Assembly: GCA_900550105.1 (NCBI GenBank)
Contig: URQW01000004.1
Coordinates: forward strand, 31,291-95,290
Reading direction: 5' to 3'
DNA: 64,000 bases
DNA from: an uncultured Pelosinus sp.
GTDB lineage: Bacteria > Bacillota > Negativicutes > UMGS1260
Part shown: positions 41,882 through 51,394 of the stretch, in pieces
Layout of the letters: every line of letters starts with the position of its first letter
Numbering within the stretch: the stretch's first letter is position 1
Made by a program: the position numbers and the translations under genes
Notes under the pieces: model-generated
The model's database searches: none
The model's input: only the letters and a program-made list of their open reading frames with translations
Told to the model about the DNA's origin: nothing

Positions 41882-43363
41882 TTAATAAGCGCCTTTGCGC
41901 TTTAAAACAACGCCAACTGTTTTAAATAGCGTCACTATATCAAGCCATAAAGACCAGTTTCTCACATACCAGGAATCAAGCTGTACTCGCTCTTCATAAC
42001 TAACATCACTGCGGCCGCTTACTTGCCACATACCAGTAATGCCTGGACGAACCATGTGATAATCCTGAATGTATTCACCATAGCGAACAACTTCTTCGGC
42101 AATAATTGGCCGCGGACCGACAAGACTCATTTCGCCGCGCAATACATTAAACAGCTGAGGAAGTTCATCAAGACTGGTCTTTCGCAAAAATTTCCCAATC
42201 GGTGTCACTCGTGGATCTTCTTTTAGTTTAAAATCAGTTTGCCATTCTTGGCAAGCGGTAGGATTTTCCTGTAAATATTGCGCCAGTTTTTCTTCGGCAT
42301 TGGTAACCATCGTTCTGATTTTATAGCAAGGAAAGAACTGCCCCCCCTTGCCAACGCGTTGCTGAACAAAAAAGACCGGGCCTGGTGAATTCAAGTAAGT
42401 AAATAAAGCAATAACAACTAAGAATAATACAACGAAAGGCAACAGCAATAGACTCACAAAAAAATCAAAGAAATACTTAATAAGCCGATTGGTCCAGCGA
42501 GCTAAGTTATTGCGTACCCGTAATAAAGCTGTTTTTTCCTGCAACAGCGTATCAAGCTCCATACTGCAGGCAGGTATGCCAAACAAATCAGGCACAAAAG
42601 TAATATCATCTACGTAAGGCTGCAATCGATAAATCAGGTTATGCAACGCCTCTCTGTCCAAACCAGGTGCAGCGATTACAATATTGCGAATCCCTGATTT
42701 TTGAATACATTCCGCTGCCTGTGAAAAGTTTCCTAAAATGGGATAAGGCGTTAAGGCATCCGCTTCTGTTTTTTCATGATCTTCAATAAAGCCGACTACT
42801 TTATAGCCTAAACTTGGATCATCTTGAAATTGCTTTACAAGAAGCGCTGCCGTTTTCCCTGCTCCGACGATAACAATCGGCGTTTTCCACATATCCCGCG
42901 CAATAAGAAGCTTTTTTATCAAAAGCCGTTCTGCCAACAAATAAAAATAAGTCAGAAAAGCAGTTAACGCTACGAACAACCGTGACACATCGTGCGCAGC
43001 ATGACTAATATAAAGCATGCAAACTACCATAGCCATAGAATAGACACTAATCTTAAGCAGACGACCGGCTTCCTGGCCAAAAGGCAAATGCCTGGAATAA
43101 TGCCCGTCAAAGTGCAACAAGACGATAAATGGCACTGGAATCAATAAATAGAGATACATATCATGCAACGTAAAGTAAGGCAAGGAAAACCAGGCAGAAA
43201 AAAAGTGCTGACGTAAGTAATAGGCTGTAACCGTTGCGGCACTTAAAGCACCGTAGTCAGCTGCCAGCAAAACGATTTGGATATAAACTTTTTTAAGCCA
43301 AATAAAGATTGCCGGTTCGGATGCGAGTCGCTCTGCATAAGTAAACGGTTTTATTTCGGCCAT
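41882..43363 (-). CDS. Polyprenyl-phosphate hexose-1-phosphate transferase (WbaP/WcaJ type)
   Basis: Initiates O-polysaccharide synthesis by moving a sugar-1-phosphate from a UDP-sugar to undecaprenyl phosphate. The N-terminal half has about four transmembrane helices followed by a cytoplasmic Rossmann-like domain (IVIVGAGKTAALLVKQFQ). The C-terminal catalytic domain begins with a membrane helix (about 290-315) and shows FFVQQRVGKGGQFFPCYKIR, FLRKTSLDELPQL, LVGPRP and PGITGMWQVSGRS, the polyprenyl glycosylphosphotransferase signature. At 493 residues it is a full-length member. Whether Gal, Glc or another sugar is used cannot be told. It follows a 92-base gap that could hold a promoter, though I see no clear one. 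Confidence 0.93.
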   Translation of the reverse strand: MAEIKPFTYAERLASEPAIFIWLKKVYIQIVLLAADYGALSAATVTAYYLRQHFFSAWFSLPYFTLHDMYLYLLIPVPFIVLLHFDGHYSRHLPFGQEAGRLLKISVYSMAMVVCMLYISHAAHDVSRLFVALTAFLTYFYLLAERLLIKKLLIARDMWKTPIVIVGAGKTAALLVKQFQDDPSLGYKVVGFIEDHEKTEADALTPYPILGNFSQAAECIQKSGIRNIVIAAPGLDREALHNLIYRLQPYVDDITFVPDLFGIPACSMELDTLLQEKTALLRVRNNLARWTNRLIKYFFDFFVSLLLLPFVVLFLVVIALFTYLNSPGPVFFVQQRVGKGGQFFPCYKIRTMVTNAEEKLAQYLQENPTACQEWQTDFKLKEDPRVTPIGKFLRKTSLDELPQLFNVLRGEMSLVGPRPIIAEEVVRYGEYIQDYHMVRPGITGMWQVSGRSDVSYEERVQLDSWYVRNWSLWLDIVTLFKTVGVVLKRKGAY

Positions 43364-43455
43364 ATTCTCACCTTTTCTAATTTCACTCTAAGTCTTATTT
43401 AATTCGCCTTTTTCCTGTATATTCCCTGCATATTTTCTATTTTAGCCTACTAATT

Positions 43456-44502
43456 TTATTTTTGTCTTGATTCGCGCTTGTCGTGACGCTCCAGGCGTTG
43501 CTCTACCTTTGCCAAAATCGTCTTTGCCTCAATTTCTTTCATACATTCATGGCCACTACAGCTATGCTGACCACAAGCCAAGCAGTCTCTGGCGCTCACG
43601 ATCACCGCATCTTGCTGATGATAGGGCGCATAGCGAATAGGATCTGACGGACCAAAGAGAGCAATTACAGGCACTTTTTGGGATACAGCAATATGCATCG
43701 GCCCAGAGTCTCCTGTGACCAGCACGCGACATCTTTGAACAAGTGCAGCCATTTCGAGAAGTGTCGTCTTCCCCGTAAATATAGCAAGTCGTTTGGAGTT
43801 AGCATGCTGCATCAACGCTAAAATCGCCGTTACATCGGCTAAATCCATGGGCCCGCCGAAAAAAGCCACACCATAACCTGACTCCAGAAGCGAGTCTGCC
43901 AAAACGGCAAAGCCTTCCTTAGACCAGCGCTTGGTCGGCCAACTGCCGCCTGTATTAAGTCCAACTACGGAAAAGTGCGGCAAATCTTCCGGGAAGACTT
44001 CATACCACAAGGCCTCAGCCTTCTCTTTCGACGCCTCATCCACTTCCATTTCAAGACCTTCATTTGCCAGAGGAATTCCCACCGACTTTAAAACTTCCAA
44101 ATAAGCATCTACTTGATGAATATCAGTTCTTTCCTCTATTACTTGATCAAAGAAAAAGTGAAAACCAGGCTTACTAAAACCGATAATTTTTTTACCACCG
44201 CTAAAAGCTGCCAAAGCAGAAGACCGTTCATTCCGATGAAGATTGATGACAAGGTCAAATTTTTTTTGTCGCAACTCCTGTATAAGCTCGATAAAATGTG
44301 GAAGCTTCGCATGATAGCCTTTTTTATCGATTTCGATGATTTCTGATATATGGCGATTATGGCGAACCACAGCTGCATTTTTCTTATCAGCTAACAGTGT
44401 AATCTTTGCCTCAGGAAAAGCAATTCGTAAGCTGCGTAATGCAGGTGTTGCAAAAAGCAAATCACCAATATACATGAGATTAATGACCAAGATATTTTGC
44501 AT
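43456..44502 (-). CDS. Family 9 glycosyltransferase (heptosyltransferase-like)
   Basis: GT-B transferase using ADP-heptose or a similar donor on the LPS core at the cytoplasmic face. N-terminal ILVINLMYIGDLLFATPALR, central VVGLNTGGSWPTKRWSKEGF, and donor-site TGDSGPMHIAVSQKVPVIALFGPSDP are diagnostic of WaaF/WaaC-type proteins. Near the C-terminus is a four-Cys cluster (CLACGQHSCSGHEC). Length of 348 is normal. It overlaps the WaaL-type gene by 23 bases. Confidence 0.9.
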   Translation of the reverse strand: MQNILVINLMYIGDLLFATPALRSLRIAFPEAKITLLADKKNAAVVRHNRHISEIIEIDKKGYHAKLPHFIELIQELRQKKFDLVINLHRNERSSALAAFSGGKKIIGFSKPGFHFFFDQVIEERTDIHQVDAYLEVLKSVGIPLANEGLEMEVDEASKEKAEALWYEVFPEDLPHFSVVGLNTGGSWPTKRWSKEGFAVLADSLLESGYGVAFFGGPMDLADVTAILALMQHANSKRLAIFTGKTTLLEMAALVQRCRVLVTGDSGPMHIAVSQKVPVIALFGPSDPIRYAPYHQQDAVIVSARDCLACGQHSCSGHECMKEIEAKTILAKVEQRLERHDKRESRQK

Positions 44503-45703
44503 AATTCGCCCCTTTCTCCGTCTCCTTTATGGCAATGCCAACAAAAAACCAGTAGTAGCTGCTAATATTAAATTGATCCATACTATAATCAACCATTCCG
44601 TGAAAGAGATAGGCCAAAGTAAGTAAAAAGGCGCTTAAGGCAAAGGGATTTTTCGTCTGCCGATATAAAAGAAAAGTATGTTTTATCAAATAAAAGAAGA
44701 GTAACAGTAAACAACTAAAACCTAAAATACCTGTTTCAGCAAAGCTCTTTAAAAACATATTATGGGGATGAGTGTGCAACCCCGCTTCTCGCGCCAGCGG
44801 CGAAATATAATGAAAATTATAGACCTCATAAAAATTTTCCACGCCAATTCCAGTGAGCCAATAATCATGAATTATACGAAGTGCACTTTTCCACATTAAA
44901 ATTCGTTCCGTATTCGATACAAAATGCGGATCTAGCAATGTGCTAAAGCGTTCCTCAAAATAAAGCGAAATGGAAGGTATAAAGGCGATAAATGACAAAA
45001 GAATGAAACCAACTAGAACGCTTTTTACTATGTGTTTTTTTCTCTGTCGCATAAATAGTCCACTTACTACCAGAACTAAAAGAACCAATACAATCCACGA
45101 AGCCCTCGTCCCATTAAAAACTAAAGCAGGAATAGACAAAAAAACAGTAATTCCCATTAGCCAACGGTACCAGAGCTCGGTTTCCTTCCGTAACGCATAA
45201 CACCCAGCAATAATACTGTAAAAAATAAAATGATGCGAAAGAACATAGGGATGATCTGTTCCAAAGCCCGAAGCTCGTTCAATACCATGAAAACCTTGAT
45301 AAATAGTATAAACAGCTACAGTCAGAGTAGATAAAGTAGCCGCTAGAAAAACCCAACGTGTCATGTCGTGACGGACAACAATAGGAACTACAAGCAGTGC
45401 TAAAAAAGGAAGCGCAATATTTCTAATTTCAGATAAGCTGTGCAGAGGGGTAAGCGAAAAAACACAGGAGAAAATATAAGAACCCAAAAGCAAAAAAACA
45501 TAGTATTTCAGTTTTCCCTTGCCAAACAAGGAAATGCGATAACGATAATATTGATAAATAAATCCTACTAAAGCAAATAAAGCAGCTATGGTCATGGCTT
45601 GTCGCGGCACTTTGACAAAAGTCCCCCAGGCCAGACAATAAATAATGACAGCTAATAAAATAAGCCCTTCTAAAATAGGGTTATACTTATAACTACTTTC
45701 CAT
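44480..45703 (-). CDS. O-antigen ligase family membrane protein (WaaL-like)
   Basis: Polytopic inner-membrane protein with about ten to twelve hydrophobic segments. The signature Wzy-C region is GTRASWIVLVLLVLVVSGLF, then a periplasmic loop with RILMWKSALRIIHDYWLTGI and HPHNMFLKSFAETGILGF, which contains the conserved catalytic-type His. Length of 407 is typical. Because the O-polysaccharide appears to be exported finished by Wzm/Wzt, a ligase joining it to lipid A-core is more likely than a Wzy polymerase, but sequence alone does not separate the two. It starts 25 bases after the upstream GT4 stop codon. Confidence 0.85.
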   Translation of the reverse strand: MESSYKYNPILEGLILLAVIIYCLAWGTFVKVPRQAMTIAALFALVGFIYQYYRYRISLFGKGKLKYYVFLLLGSYIFSCVFSLTPLHSLSEIRNIALPFLALLVVPIVVRHDMTRWVFLAATLSTLTVAVYTIYQGFHGIERASGFGTDHPYVLSHHFIFYSIIAGCYALRKETELWYRWLMGITVFLSIPALVFNGTRASWIVLVLLVLVVSGLFMRQRKKHIVKSVLVGFILLSFIAFIPSISLYFEERFSTLLDPHFVSNTERILMWKSALRIIHDYWLTGIGVENFYEVYNFHYISPLAREAGLHTHPHNMFLKSFAETGILGFSCLLLLFFYLIKHTFLLYRQTKNPFALSAFLLTLAYLFHGMVDYSMDQFNISSYYWFFVGIAIKETEKGANYAKYLGH

Positions 45704-45728
45704 AAATCTATATCTCTCCTATTTACCG

Positions 45729-46859
45729 TTAAAGCCGCAATGCTTTTTCATATACAGCAACAGTATCGCGCGCCATTTTATTCCAACTAAAATTTTCTGC
45801 CTGCTTTAGACCTAGCTCTGATAAATTCTGCCACAACTTCTTATCTTGTAGGATTCGTTCCCAGCAGTCTGCAATCTGCTCTATGTCATTTGGATCAACC
45901 TGTAGCCCTGCCTTGCCGACGACTTCCGGCAATGCGGAAACATTAGAAACTAACACAGGCGTACCGCACTGCATAGCTTCTAAAACAGGCAGTCCAAAGC
46001 CCTCTAGCTTCGATACATGAATAAAGAATGTCGCCAAGTTGTATAGGTAAGGTAAATCCTCCCGCTCTGTGTAGCCAACAAACTGCACCCGATCTGTTAA
46101 CCCAAGCCGTTGTATTTCCTGAACCAATTCATCATAACCATTTCCCTTGCCGCCAACAAAAACTAAATTTTCTTCGCACCCGGCGCGGCAAACCTGTTGA
46201 AAGGCTCTGACTGTTGCAATTAGATTTTTCCTTGCGTTAAGATTGCCCACATGTAGTACATACCGCTGGGGCAACTGATACTTACAACGAATTTCTTCGC
46301 ACTTAGAATCATCTGCTGGCAGCGGATGAAAGATTTCATCCGCTGCCAAATAGGTTACATCAATTTTATCAGGATCTACCTGCAAAAAGTTTACTAAATC
46401 CCGTTTGGTACTTTCAGAAACAGCAATAATACGATCACTGGCACGAACGTGATAGGGAATATCGTGCTCTTGAAATCGCAGATTCTGAGGCGTTAGCGTT
46501 TCAGGATAATACTTCGATACCAAGTCATGCACCGTAACGACTACTTTAGCCCGATGAGTTGGTAACGAAACATAGCCTGTTCCATGATAAATATCAAAAG
46601 AACCAAGAAACATTTCCACAGGAATACGATAAAACAACCTTGGACCAAACAAACGATATAAATTGCGATAGGGATAAGAAATTTTTTGTTCTTTTGCGTT
46701 AATAAACCCCATTGTTTTCAGCTTTGACTTATTATAAAGCATAATATAATCATGTTTTGGGCTGCATGTCTGCAAATATTCCATAAGACGATAGCAGTAA
46801 TAGCCAACACCGCCTAAATCACGATTCATGATTGATATGCCATCTAAATAAACTTTCAA
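45729..46859 (-). CDS. Family 4 glycosyltransferase (mannosyltransferase-like)
   Basis: GT-B transferase with the GT4 C-terminal pattern: YVLHVGNLNARKNLIATVRAF, VFVGGKGNGYDELV, and VSKLEGFGLPVLEAMQCGTP carrying the E-x7-E motif. The N-terminal half has DLGGVGYYCYRLMEYL and VVVTVHDLVSKYYPE, like WbdA/WbpY-type mannosyl- or rhamnosyltransferases. Length of 376 is typical. The start is TTG at 46859 with GAGG upstream, 10 bases after the previous stop codon. It probably adds a core or O-chain sugar. Confidence 0.88.
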   Translation of the reverse strand: MKVYLDGISIMNRDLGGVGYYCYRLMEYLQTCSPKHDYIMLYNKSKLKTMGFINAKEQKISYPYRNLYRLFGPRLFYRIPVEMFLGSFDIYHGTGYVSLPTHRAKVVVTVHDLVSKYYPETLTPQNLRFQEHDIPYHVRASDRIIAVSESTKRDLVNFLQVDPDKIDVTYLAADEIFHPLPADDSKCEEIRCKYQLPQRYVLHVGNLNARKNLIATVRAFQQVCRAGCEENLVFVGGKGNGYDELVQEIQRLGLTDRVQFVGYTEREDLPYLYNLATFFIHVSKLEGFGLPVLEAMQCGTPVLVSNVSALPEVVGKAGLQVDPNDIEQIADCWERILQDKKLWQNLSELGLKQAENFSWNKMARDTVAVYEKALRL

Positions 46860-46869
46860 ATTCTTTTCC

Positions 46870-47871
46870 TCATTTCTCTGGCAAAAGCGTTTTACAAGCC
46901 GTCAGAACTTCTTCCAAAGTAATCGACTGCATACATTGCTTATGATCGCATTGAAAGCCTGTGGCGTCACAAGGTGTACAGGAAAGTGGATGTTCCACAA
47001 CAACCGTACGATTTTTCGGCGCCCAGTGGGCTGAGGAAGTTGCTCCATACAAGGCAATAATTGGCGTTTGCGTCGCAGCTGCAATATGGATTGGTCCACT
47101 GCAGTGCCCGATGAACAAGTCTGATCTTCGAATGATTTCCGCCATTTCTGTCAGTGTTGTCCGTCCCAACCAATTGACTCCATCGACAAGCTTTTCTGAT
47201 TTAGGTCGATCTGCCGCCGATCCCAACAAAACGATTTCACAGTTGTAGTTGTGCCGGAGCTGCCTAATCAGCGATTGAACGTTTTCCAACGGCCAGTTTT
47301 TTGCATCAGCTGAGCTAAAAGGAACTATCGTAATAATCTTAGCAGTAGAAGACAACTTTGCTTCTTTAAACAGAGAGTCCACGCTCTGCAAATCCTGCGG
47401 TGTCGCTGGTGATACGAATAACTTCGTCAAATCGCCCTCTAAGGTCATTTGCAAGCTGCGTTGAATAATACCCGCATAATTATATGGTTCATAGATGAAC
47501 TCCTGCTGAGCATCGCGTTCTACGGGACGATTTAAAAAAAGTCCCCGCTTGTGACGAAGACCTGCCCGCAAAGGAATTGCTGCTAAAAAAGCAAATAAAG
47601 CACTGCGATAGGTAAAATCTAAGCAAATTGCTACATCATAGCGCCAAATTTTTTTTATAATGGACCATACCGAGTCACGTCCACGTTCATAAGTAATAAT
47701 TTCATCAATAAAAGAGAGGCCCTTTAGCAAATCGTAGACATTGCTTCCTACGAGAACAGCTAGGTGCGAATCAGGAAATTTGTCCTTCAGCGCTTTAAAA
47801 ATAGGCGTCGATAAAATGACATCACCAATTCCAGCCCGATTTGTTACTAGGATTCTTTTTGATCCAGCCAT
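46870..47871 (-). CDS. Family 9 glycosyltransferase (heptosyltransferase-like)
   Basis: N-terminal RILVTNRAGIGDVILSTPIF, central ITIVPFSSADAKNWPLENV and donor-site GHCSGPIHIAAATQTPIIALYG identify a WaaF-type GT-B enzyme. The C-terminal four-Cys cluster is CTPCDATGFQCDHKQC. I choose the ATG at 47871 (AAGGAGC seven bases upstream); a GTG two codons earlier is possible. It overlaps the preceding GT9 gene by about 25 bases. First of three GT9 genes in a row when read along the window. Sugar and linkage are not deducible. Confidence 0.9.
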   Translation of the reverse strand: MAGSKRILVTNRAGIGDVILSTPIFKALKDKFPDSHLAVLVGSNVYDLLKGLSFIDEIITYERGRDSVWSIIKKIWRYDVAICLDFTYRSALFAFLAAIPLRAGLRHKRGLFLNRPVERDAQQEFIYEPYNYAGIIQRSLQMTLEGDLTKLFVSPATPQDLQSVDSLFKEAKLSSTAKIITIVPFSSADAKNWPLENVQSLIRQLRHNYNCEIVLLGSAADRPKSEKLVDGVNWLGRTTLTEMAEIIRRSDLFIGHCSGPIHIAAATQTPIIALYGATSSAHWAPKNRTVVVEHPLSCTPCDATGFQCDHKQCMQSITLEEVLTACKTLLPEK

Positions 47872-48890
47872 TGGCACGCTCCTTTATAGACTTCCTCTAC
47901 GGTAATTCCTGTCAGACACTTCTTTTCATTCTCACAGCCGTCTTCAGGGACTTGACAAGGACAGCAAGGCACATCAAAGTGATAGGTAATGACCTTATCA
48001 GAAAGAGGACGCCAGCGCGGTGGCGGATAGCACCCGAACATGGCTAAAATAGGTACGGATGTTGTTGCTGCGACATGGGCGGCTCCTGTGTCAACTGTAA
48101 CAAACAAATCCGATTGATCCAACAAAGCTGCTAAGTCAATCAATGTTGTTTTCCCGCAAAAATTATGAATAGGAACAGAAGACAGAGCGACTACTTCATC
48201 AGCATAGGCGCGGTCACCAGGAGCTCCTATAATATAAAAATTCGCTTCATATCGTTCATTCAATCGCTCTACTAAAGTCGCAAAATATTCTTGCGGCCAG
48301 TTCTTCAAAGCAAAAGTTCCTTTAACACAAAGAGCAATCGAATACTTTTTCCGTGGCAAACCGCCTAAAAGTTGCTTTACTTTCTGTTTATGAGTATCTT
48401 CAATTCTTGCAATTACAGGTCTGGCAAACTCCTTGATTCCTGTATATCCCTGAACGATAGACTGAAATGTATGGGCTTGCGGCGTCGTTAAAAGATCGTG
48501 CGGCAGTGGAATCGCATGAGTAAAAAATAAAGTAGACCAGCTAAATTTATTATCAAAAAGCTTCTTTCCGCCAACTCGGATTGGGATTCTAGCCAGCCAG
48601 GTAAGGAGCCACGACCTAGTTTTGCCGTCAAAAGCAAAACACAGGTCAAACTTCTTATTTTTTATTTTTTTTACTTCCTTCCAAATACTAGAGAAAGACC
48701 GCTCTTTAGACTTATATTGATAAATATACACTTCATCAATTAAAGGATTATTCTCCATAATTGACGCGGCATCAGGTCGTACCATGGCTGTAATCTTGGC
48801 ATCAGGATAGGCTTTTCTCACTAGCGCGATAGCGCTTGTCGTCAAAATAACATCCCCAATGTTCACTAGTGAATATACTAAAATATTCAT
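47847..48890 (-). CDS. Family 9 glycosyltransferase (heptosyltransferase-like)
   Basis: N-terminal ILVYSLVNIGDVILTTSAIA, central SIALCVKGTFALKNWPQEYF and donor-site VTVDTGAAHVAATTSVPILA are GT9 signatures. The C-terminal Cys cluster is CCPCQVPEDGCENEKKC. A basic patch (KEVKKIKNKKFDLCF) precedes the second half of the N-terminal domain. Length of 347. Its ATGA start overlaps the stop of the GT9 gene upstream, so the three consecutive GT9 genes are translationally coupled and likely act one after another on the core. Confidence 0.9.
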   Translation of the reverse strand: MNILVYSLVNIGDVILTTSAIALVRKAYPDAKITAMVRPDAASIMENNPLIDEVYIYQYKSKERSFSSIWKEVKKIKNKKFDLCFAFDGKTRSWLLTWLARIPIRVGGKKLFDNKFSWSTLFFTHAIPLPHDLLTTPQAHTFQSIVQGYTGIKEFARPVIARIEDTHKQKVKQLLGGLPRKKYSIALCVKGTFALKNWPQEYFATLVERLNERYEANFYIIGAPGDRAYADEVVALSSVPIHNFCGKTTLIDLAALLDQSDLFVTVDTGAAHVAATTSVPILAMFGCYPPPRWRPLSDKVITYHFDVPCCPCQVPEDGCENEKKCLTGITVEEVYKGACQWLDQKES

Positions 48891-49894
48891 GCTTTTTCTC
48901 TCCTGTCAAGAGATCGTAATGTATCCATAACAGCACTATACACTGTATCTACTGATAATTCAAGCATACATCGGTTTACTTCACATACTCCATGACTATC
49001 GCAAGGCGAACAGGGTAAGTTCAAGCTCACAATAGCAGCTCGTTTTTTCGGCGCCCATCGCGCACTTGATCCCGGACCATAGAGAACAACCACAGGCGTA
49101 TCTACAGCCGCAGCCACATGCATATGACCGCTGCAAGACCCGACAAGAACTTTGGCGCGGCGAATCAACTCCGCCATTTCCAATAAAGAAGTTTTGCCCA
49201 CAAGATTGATGGCTTTCGATGGTAAAACACGGGATTGATCCTGCGGTCCGCCAATCATAAGAATCGGATAAGAAGTCGCGGCCTGCAGTTTTGCAACAAG
49301 TTCTACGTAAGAAGCAAAAGGCCAGTCTTTTGGCGCATAGGCCGTAAACGGAGCCATTGCAATATAAGGCTGATTCCCGATTCCCGCTTGTGCTAATAAA
49401 TGACTTACGCTTTGTTGTGCTGTTTCTGGAATTGGAGCAATTTCAAGTTTCGTTAGATCCGTATCTAGGTGCAATCCAATTCCTTCTTCTAAAATATTAG
49501 AAAAATTAATAGGCTCATAGATCGAATCAAAATCCGGTGCAAGTGCCACGGGATGCGTCAGCAGCTTTCTTCTCTTGTGCGCAATTCCTGTTCTTATGGG
49601 AACTCGCGCTAACCAAGCTAAGAGAGCTGGGCGGTACTGCCAATCTAAAAAGATTGCTATATCAAATTTCCATATTTTCTTAATGACAGACAAAGAACTA
49701 TTCTTCTTTTTATCATAGGCAATGACTTCATCGACAAAGGGAAGACCAGAAATAAAATCATAGGCATTGGGAAAAATCATTACAGTCAATTTACTATTAG
49801 GATACTTTTCCTTAATTCCACGCAAAATCGGTGTTGCTAAAAGAGCATCACCTAAACCGCCCCGCTTACTGACAAAAATCTTCTTTGGCTCCAT
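48887..49894 (-). CDS. Family 9 glycosyltransferase (heptosyltransferase-like)
   Basis: Signatures: KKIFVSKRGGLGDALLATPI, IAMAPFTAYAPKDWPFASYV, and GSCSGHMHVAAAVDTPVVVL. The C-terminal Cys cluster is CSPCDSHGVCEVNRC. I start it at 49894 (MEPKKIFVSK) just after the gmhB stop, with GGTGA close upstream; the open frame extends to 49918 inside gmhB. This GT9 follows the ADP-heptose genes directly, which supports heptose as donor, but this remains inference. Confidence 0.9.
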   Translation of the reverse strand: MEPKKIFVSKRGGLGDALLATPILRGIKEKYPNSKLTVMIFPNAYDFISGLPFVDEVIAYDKKKNSSLSVIKKIWKFDIAIFLDWQYRPALLAWLARVPIRTGIAHKRRKLLTHPVALAPDFDSIYEPINFSNILEEGIGLHLDTDLTKLEIAPIPETAQQSVSHLLAQAGIGNQPYIAMAPFTAYAPKDWPFASYVELVAKLQAATSYPILMIGGPQDQSRVLPSKAINLVGKTSLLEMAELIRRAKVLVGSCSGHMHVAAAVDTPVVVLYGPGSSARWAPKKRAAIVSLNLPCSPCDSHGVCEVNRCMLELSVDTVYSAVMDTLRSLDRREKA

Positions 49895-49898
49895 ATTA

Positions 49899-50429
49899 TC
49901 ACCATCTATCTGCCACACTTTTTATATGTTCCTTAACAAAGTCATAGAGATTGCCGTTATGTTCGGCGGCTTTAAAGAAATATCCCGTAACCCCGGCATT
50001 CGCGGCGGCTTCCATATCGCTTTGTTTATCACCAATCATAAAAGAGTTCGCCCTATCTAGCCCCAAATCTGCGGTAGCTTGTAGCAGCATACCAGGTTGC
50101 GGTTTGCGACAATTACAGTCTTCTCGATAACGAGCTACTTCTCCTTGAACGTGATGAGGGCAATAATAGAAAGCATCAATATGAGCCTGCTGCTTGGCCA
50201 GTTCTTCATTCATCCAGGCGTGAAGCTTCTTAACGTCTGCTTCTTCATAATAAGCGCGAGCAATACCGCTTTGATTGGTCACAACAATTACAGCATAGCC
50301 TAGTTCATTACAGCGCCGGATCGTTTCGATCGCGCCTGGCATCCACACAAATTCTTCCTGCTTATAGACATAGCCTTTATCAATATTCAATACGCCGTCG
50401 CGGTCAAAAAAAGCGGCCTTTCTTAGCAT
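49899..50429 (-). CDS. gmhB: D-glycero-D-manno-heptose 1,7-bisphosphate 7-phosphatase
   Basis: Removes the 7-phosphate in ADP-heptose synthesis. HAD-fold phosphatase with the nucleophile motif FFDRDGVLNIDKGYV (Asp-x-Asp), VVTNQSGIARAYY, the zinc-binding YYCPHHVQGEVARYREDCNC loop (Cys and His ligands typical of GmhB) and MIGDKQSDMEAAANAG. Length of 176 is normal. Its ATG overlaps the hldD end by seven bases. Confidence 0.95.
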   Translation of the reverse strand: MLRKAAFFDRDGVLNIDKGYVYKQEEFVWMPGAIETIRRCNELGYAVIVVTNQSGIARAYYEEADVKKLHAWMNEELAKQQAHIDAFYYCPHHVQGEVARYREDCNCRKPQPGMLLQATADLGLDRANSFMIGDKQSDMEAAANAGVTGYFFKAAEHNGNLYDFVKEHIKSVADRW

Positions 50430-51394
50430 AATTCGTAGTATCCCTCATTCTGATCAAGTTGCTTCACATAGTCAGCTACAGCCGCTTCCAGTGAAGTAAA
50501 TTCTTCCGTATAACCAGCAGCTCGCAAATTTGCCAAATCCGCTTGGGTATAACACTGGTATTTTCCTTTTAAGGAATCGGGAAAAGGAATATATTCGATG
50601 CGACCCCGCTGTTGCGTTGCCATAACAGCTTTAGCCATATCATTAAAGGAACGGGCGCGGCCTGTACCGCAGTTGTAAATTCCGCTCGTCAGTTTTTGCT
50701 CATAGAACGAAAGATTAACTTTCACAACATCTTTCACATAGACAAAATCGCGGCGCTGCTCACCATTTTCATAACCGCCGTAAGCAGAAAAGAGACGTAC
50801 TGTGTCACCTTGCTTCAGTTGATTGTAGAAATGGAAAGCCGTCGAGGCCATCTTGCCTTTGTGATTTTCCTGTGGTCCAAAAACATTAAAATATTTTAAG
50901 CCAACGATCTGACTCGTCGCTGACGGCATAACTTGACGGACATAGCGATCAAAGAGCAATTTCGAAAAAGCGTAGGTGTTAAGAGCGCCTTCGCAAACAT
51001 CGCCTTCCGTAAAGCCTTTCGCACCACTACCATACGTAGAAGCTGACGACGCATAAAAGAAGGGAATATTGCGATGCATCGCATATTGCAACAGCGTCTT
51101 ACTATACTCGTAATTATTGGCCATCATATAGTTGGCATTATACTCCATCGTATCAGAGCAAGCGCCTTGATGAAAAATCGCCTCTACGGGTTCATCACCC
51201 CAGCGTCCCTGTTTAATTGATTCCAGAAAATCCTCTTTATGCATATAATCATGAAACCGAATTCCAATTAAATTTTTATATTTTTCACTCTGTCCGAGGT
51301 TGTCAACAATAATAATATCGTGGCAGCCTTTTTCATTCAAGCCTTTGACTAAATTGCTGCCGATAAATCCGGCACCGCCTGTTACAATAATCAT
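50423..51394 (-). CDS. hldD: ADP-L-glycero-D-manno-heptose 6-epimerase
   Basis: Last step to the heptosyltransferase donor: inverts C6 of ADP-D,D-heptose. SDR fold with IIVTGGAGFIGSNLVKGLNE, FHQGACSDTMEYNANYMMAN, YASSASTYG, and catalytic YAFSKLLFDRYV (Tyr-x-x-x-Lys). LKYFNVFGPQENHKGKMAS is specific to RfaD/HldD. Length of 323 is typical. Its ATG has GGAGG upstream and overlaps the stop of the kinase gene upstream by four bases. Confidence 0.96.
   Translation of the reverse strand: MIIVTGGAGFIGSNLVKGLNEKGCHDIIIVDNLGQSEKYKNLIGIRFHDYMHKEDFLESIKQGRWGDEPVEAIFHQGACSDTMEYNANYMMANNYEYSKTLLQYAMHRNIPFFYASSASTYGSGAKGFTEGDVCEGALNTYAFSKLLFDRYVRQVMPSATSQIVGLKYFNVFGPQENHKGKMASTAFHFYNQLKQGDTVRLFSAYGGYENGEQRRDFVYVKDVVKVNLSFYEQKLTSGIYNCGTGRARSFNDMAKAVMATQQRGRIEYIPFPDSLKGKYQCYTQADLANLRAAGYTEEFTSLEAAVADYVKQLDQNEGYYELC

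Noticed and set aside
44480..45703. WaaL-like protein as a Wzy O-antigen polymerase
   Set aside because: No Wzx flippase or Wzz is present and Wzm/Wzt export is, so a ligase fits better; the alternative is not excluded by sequence.
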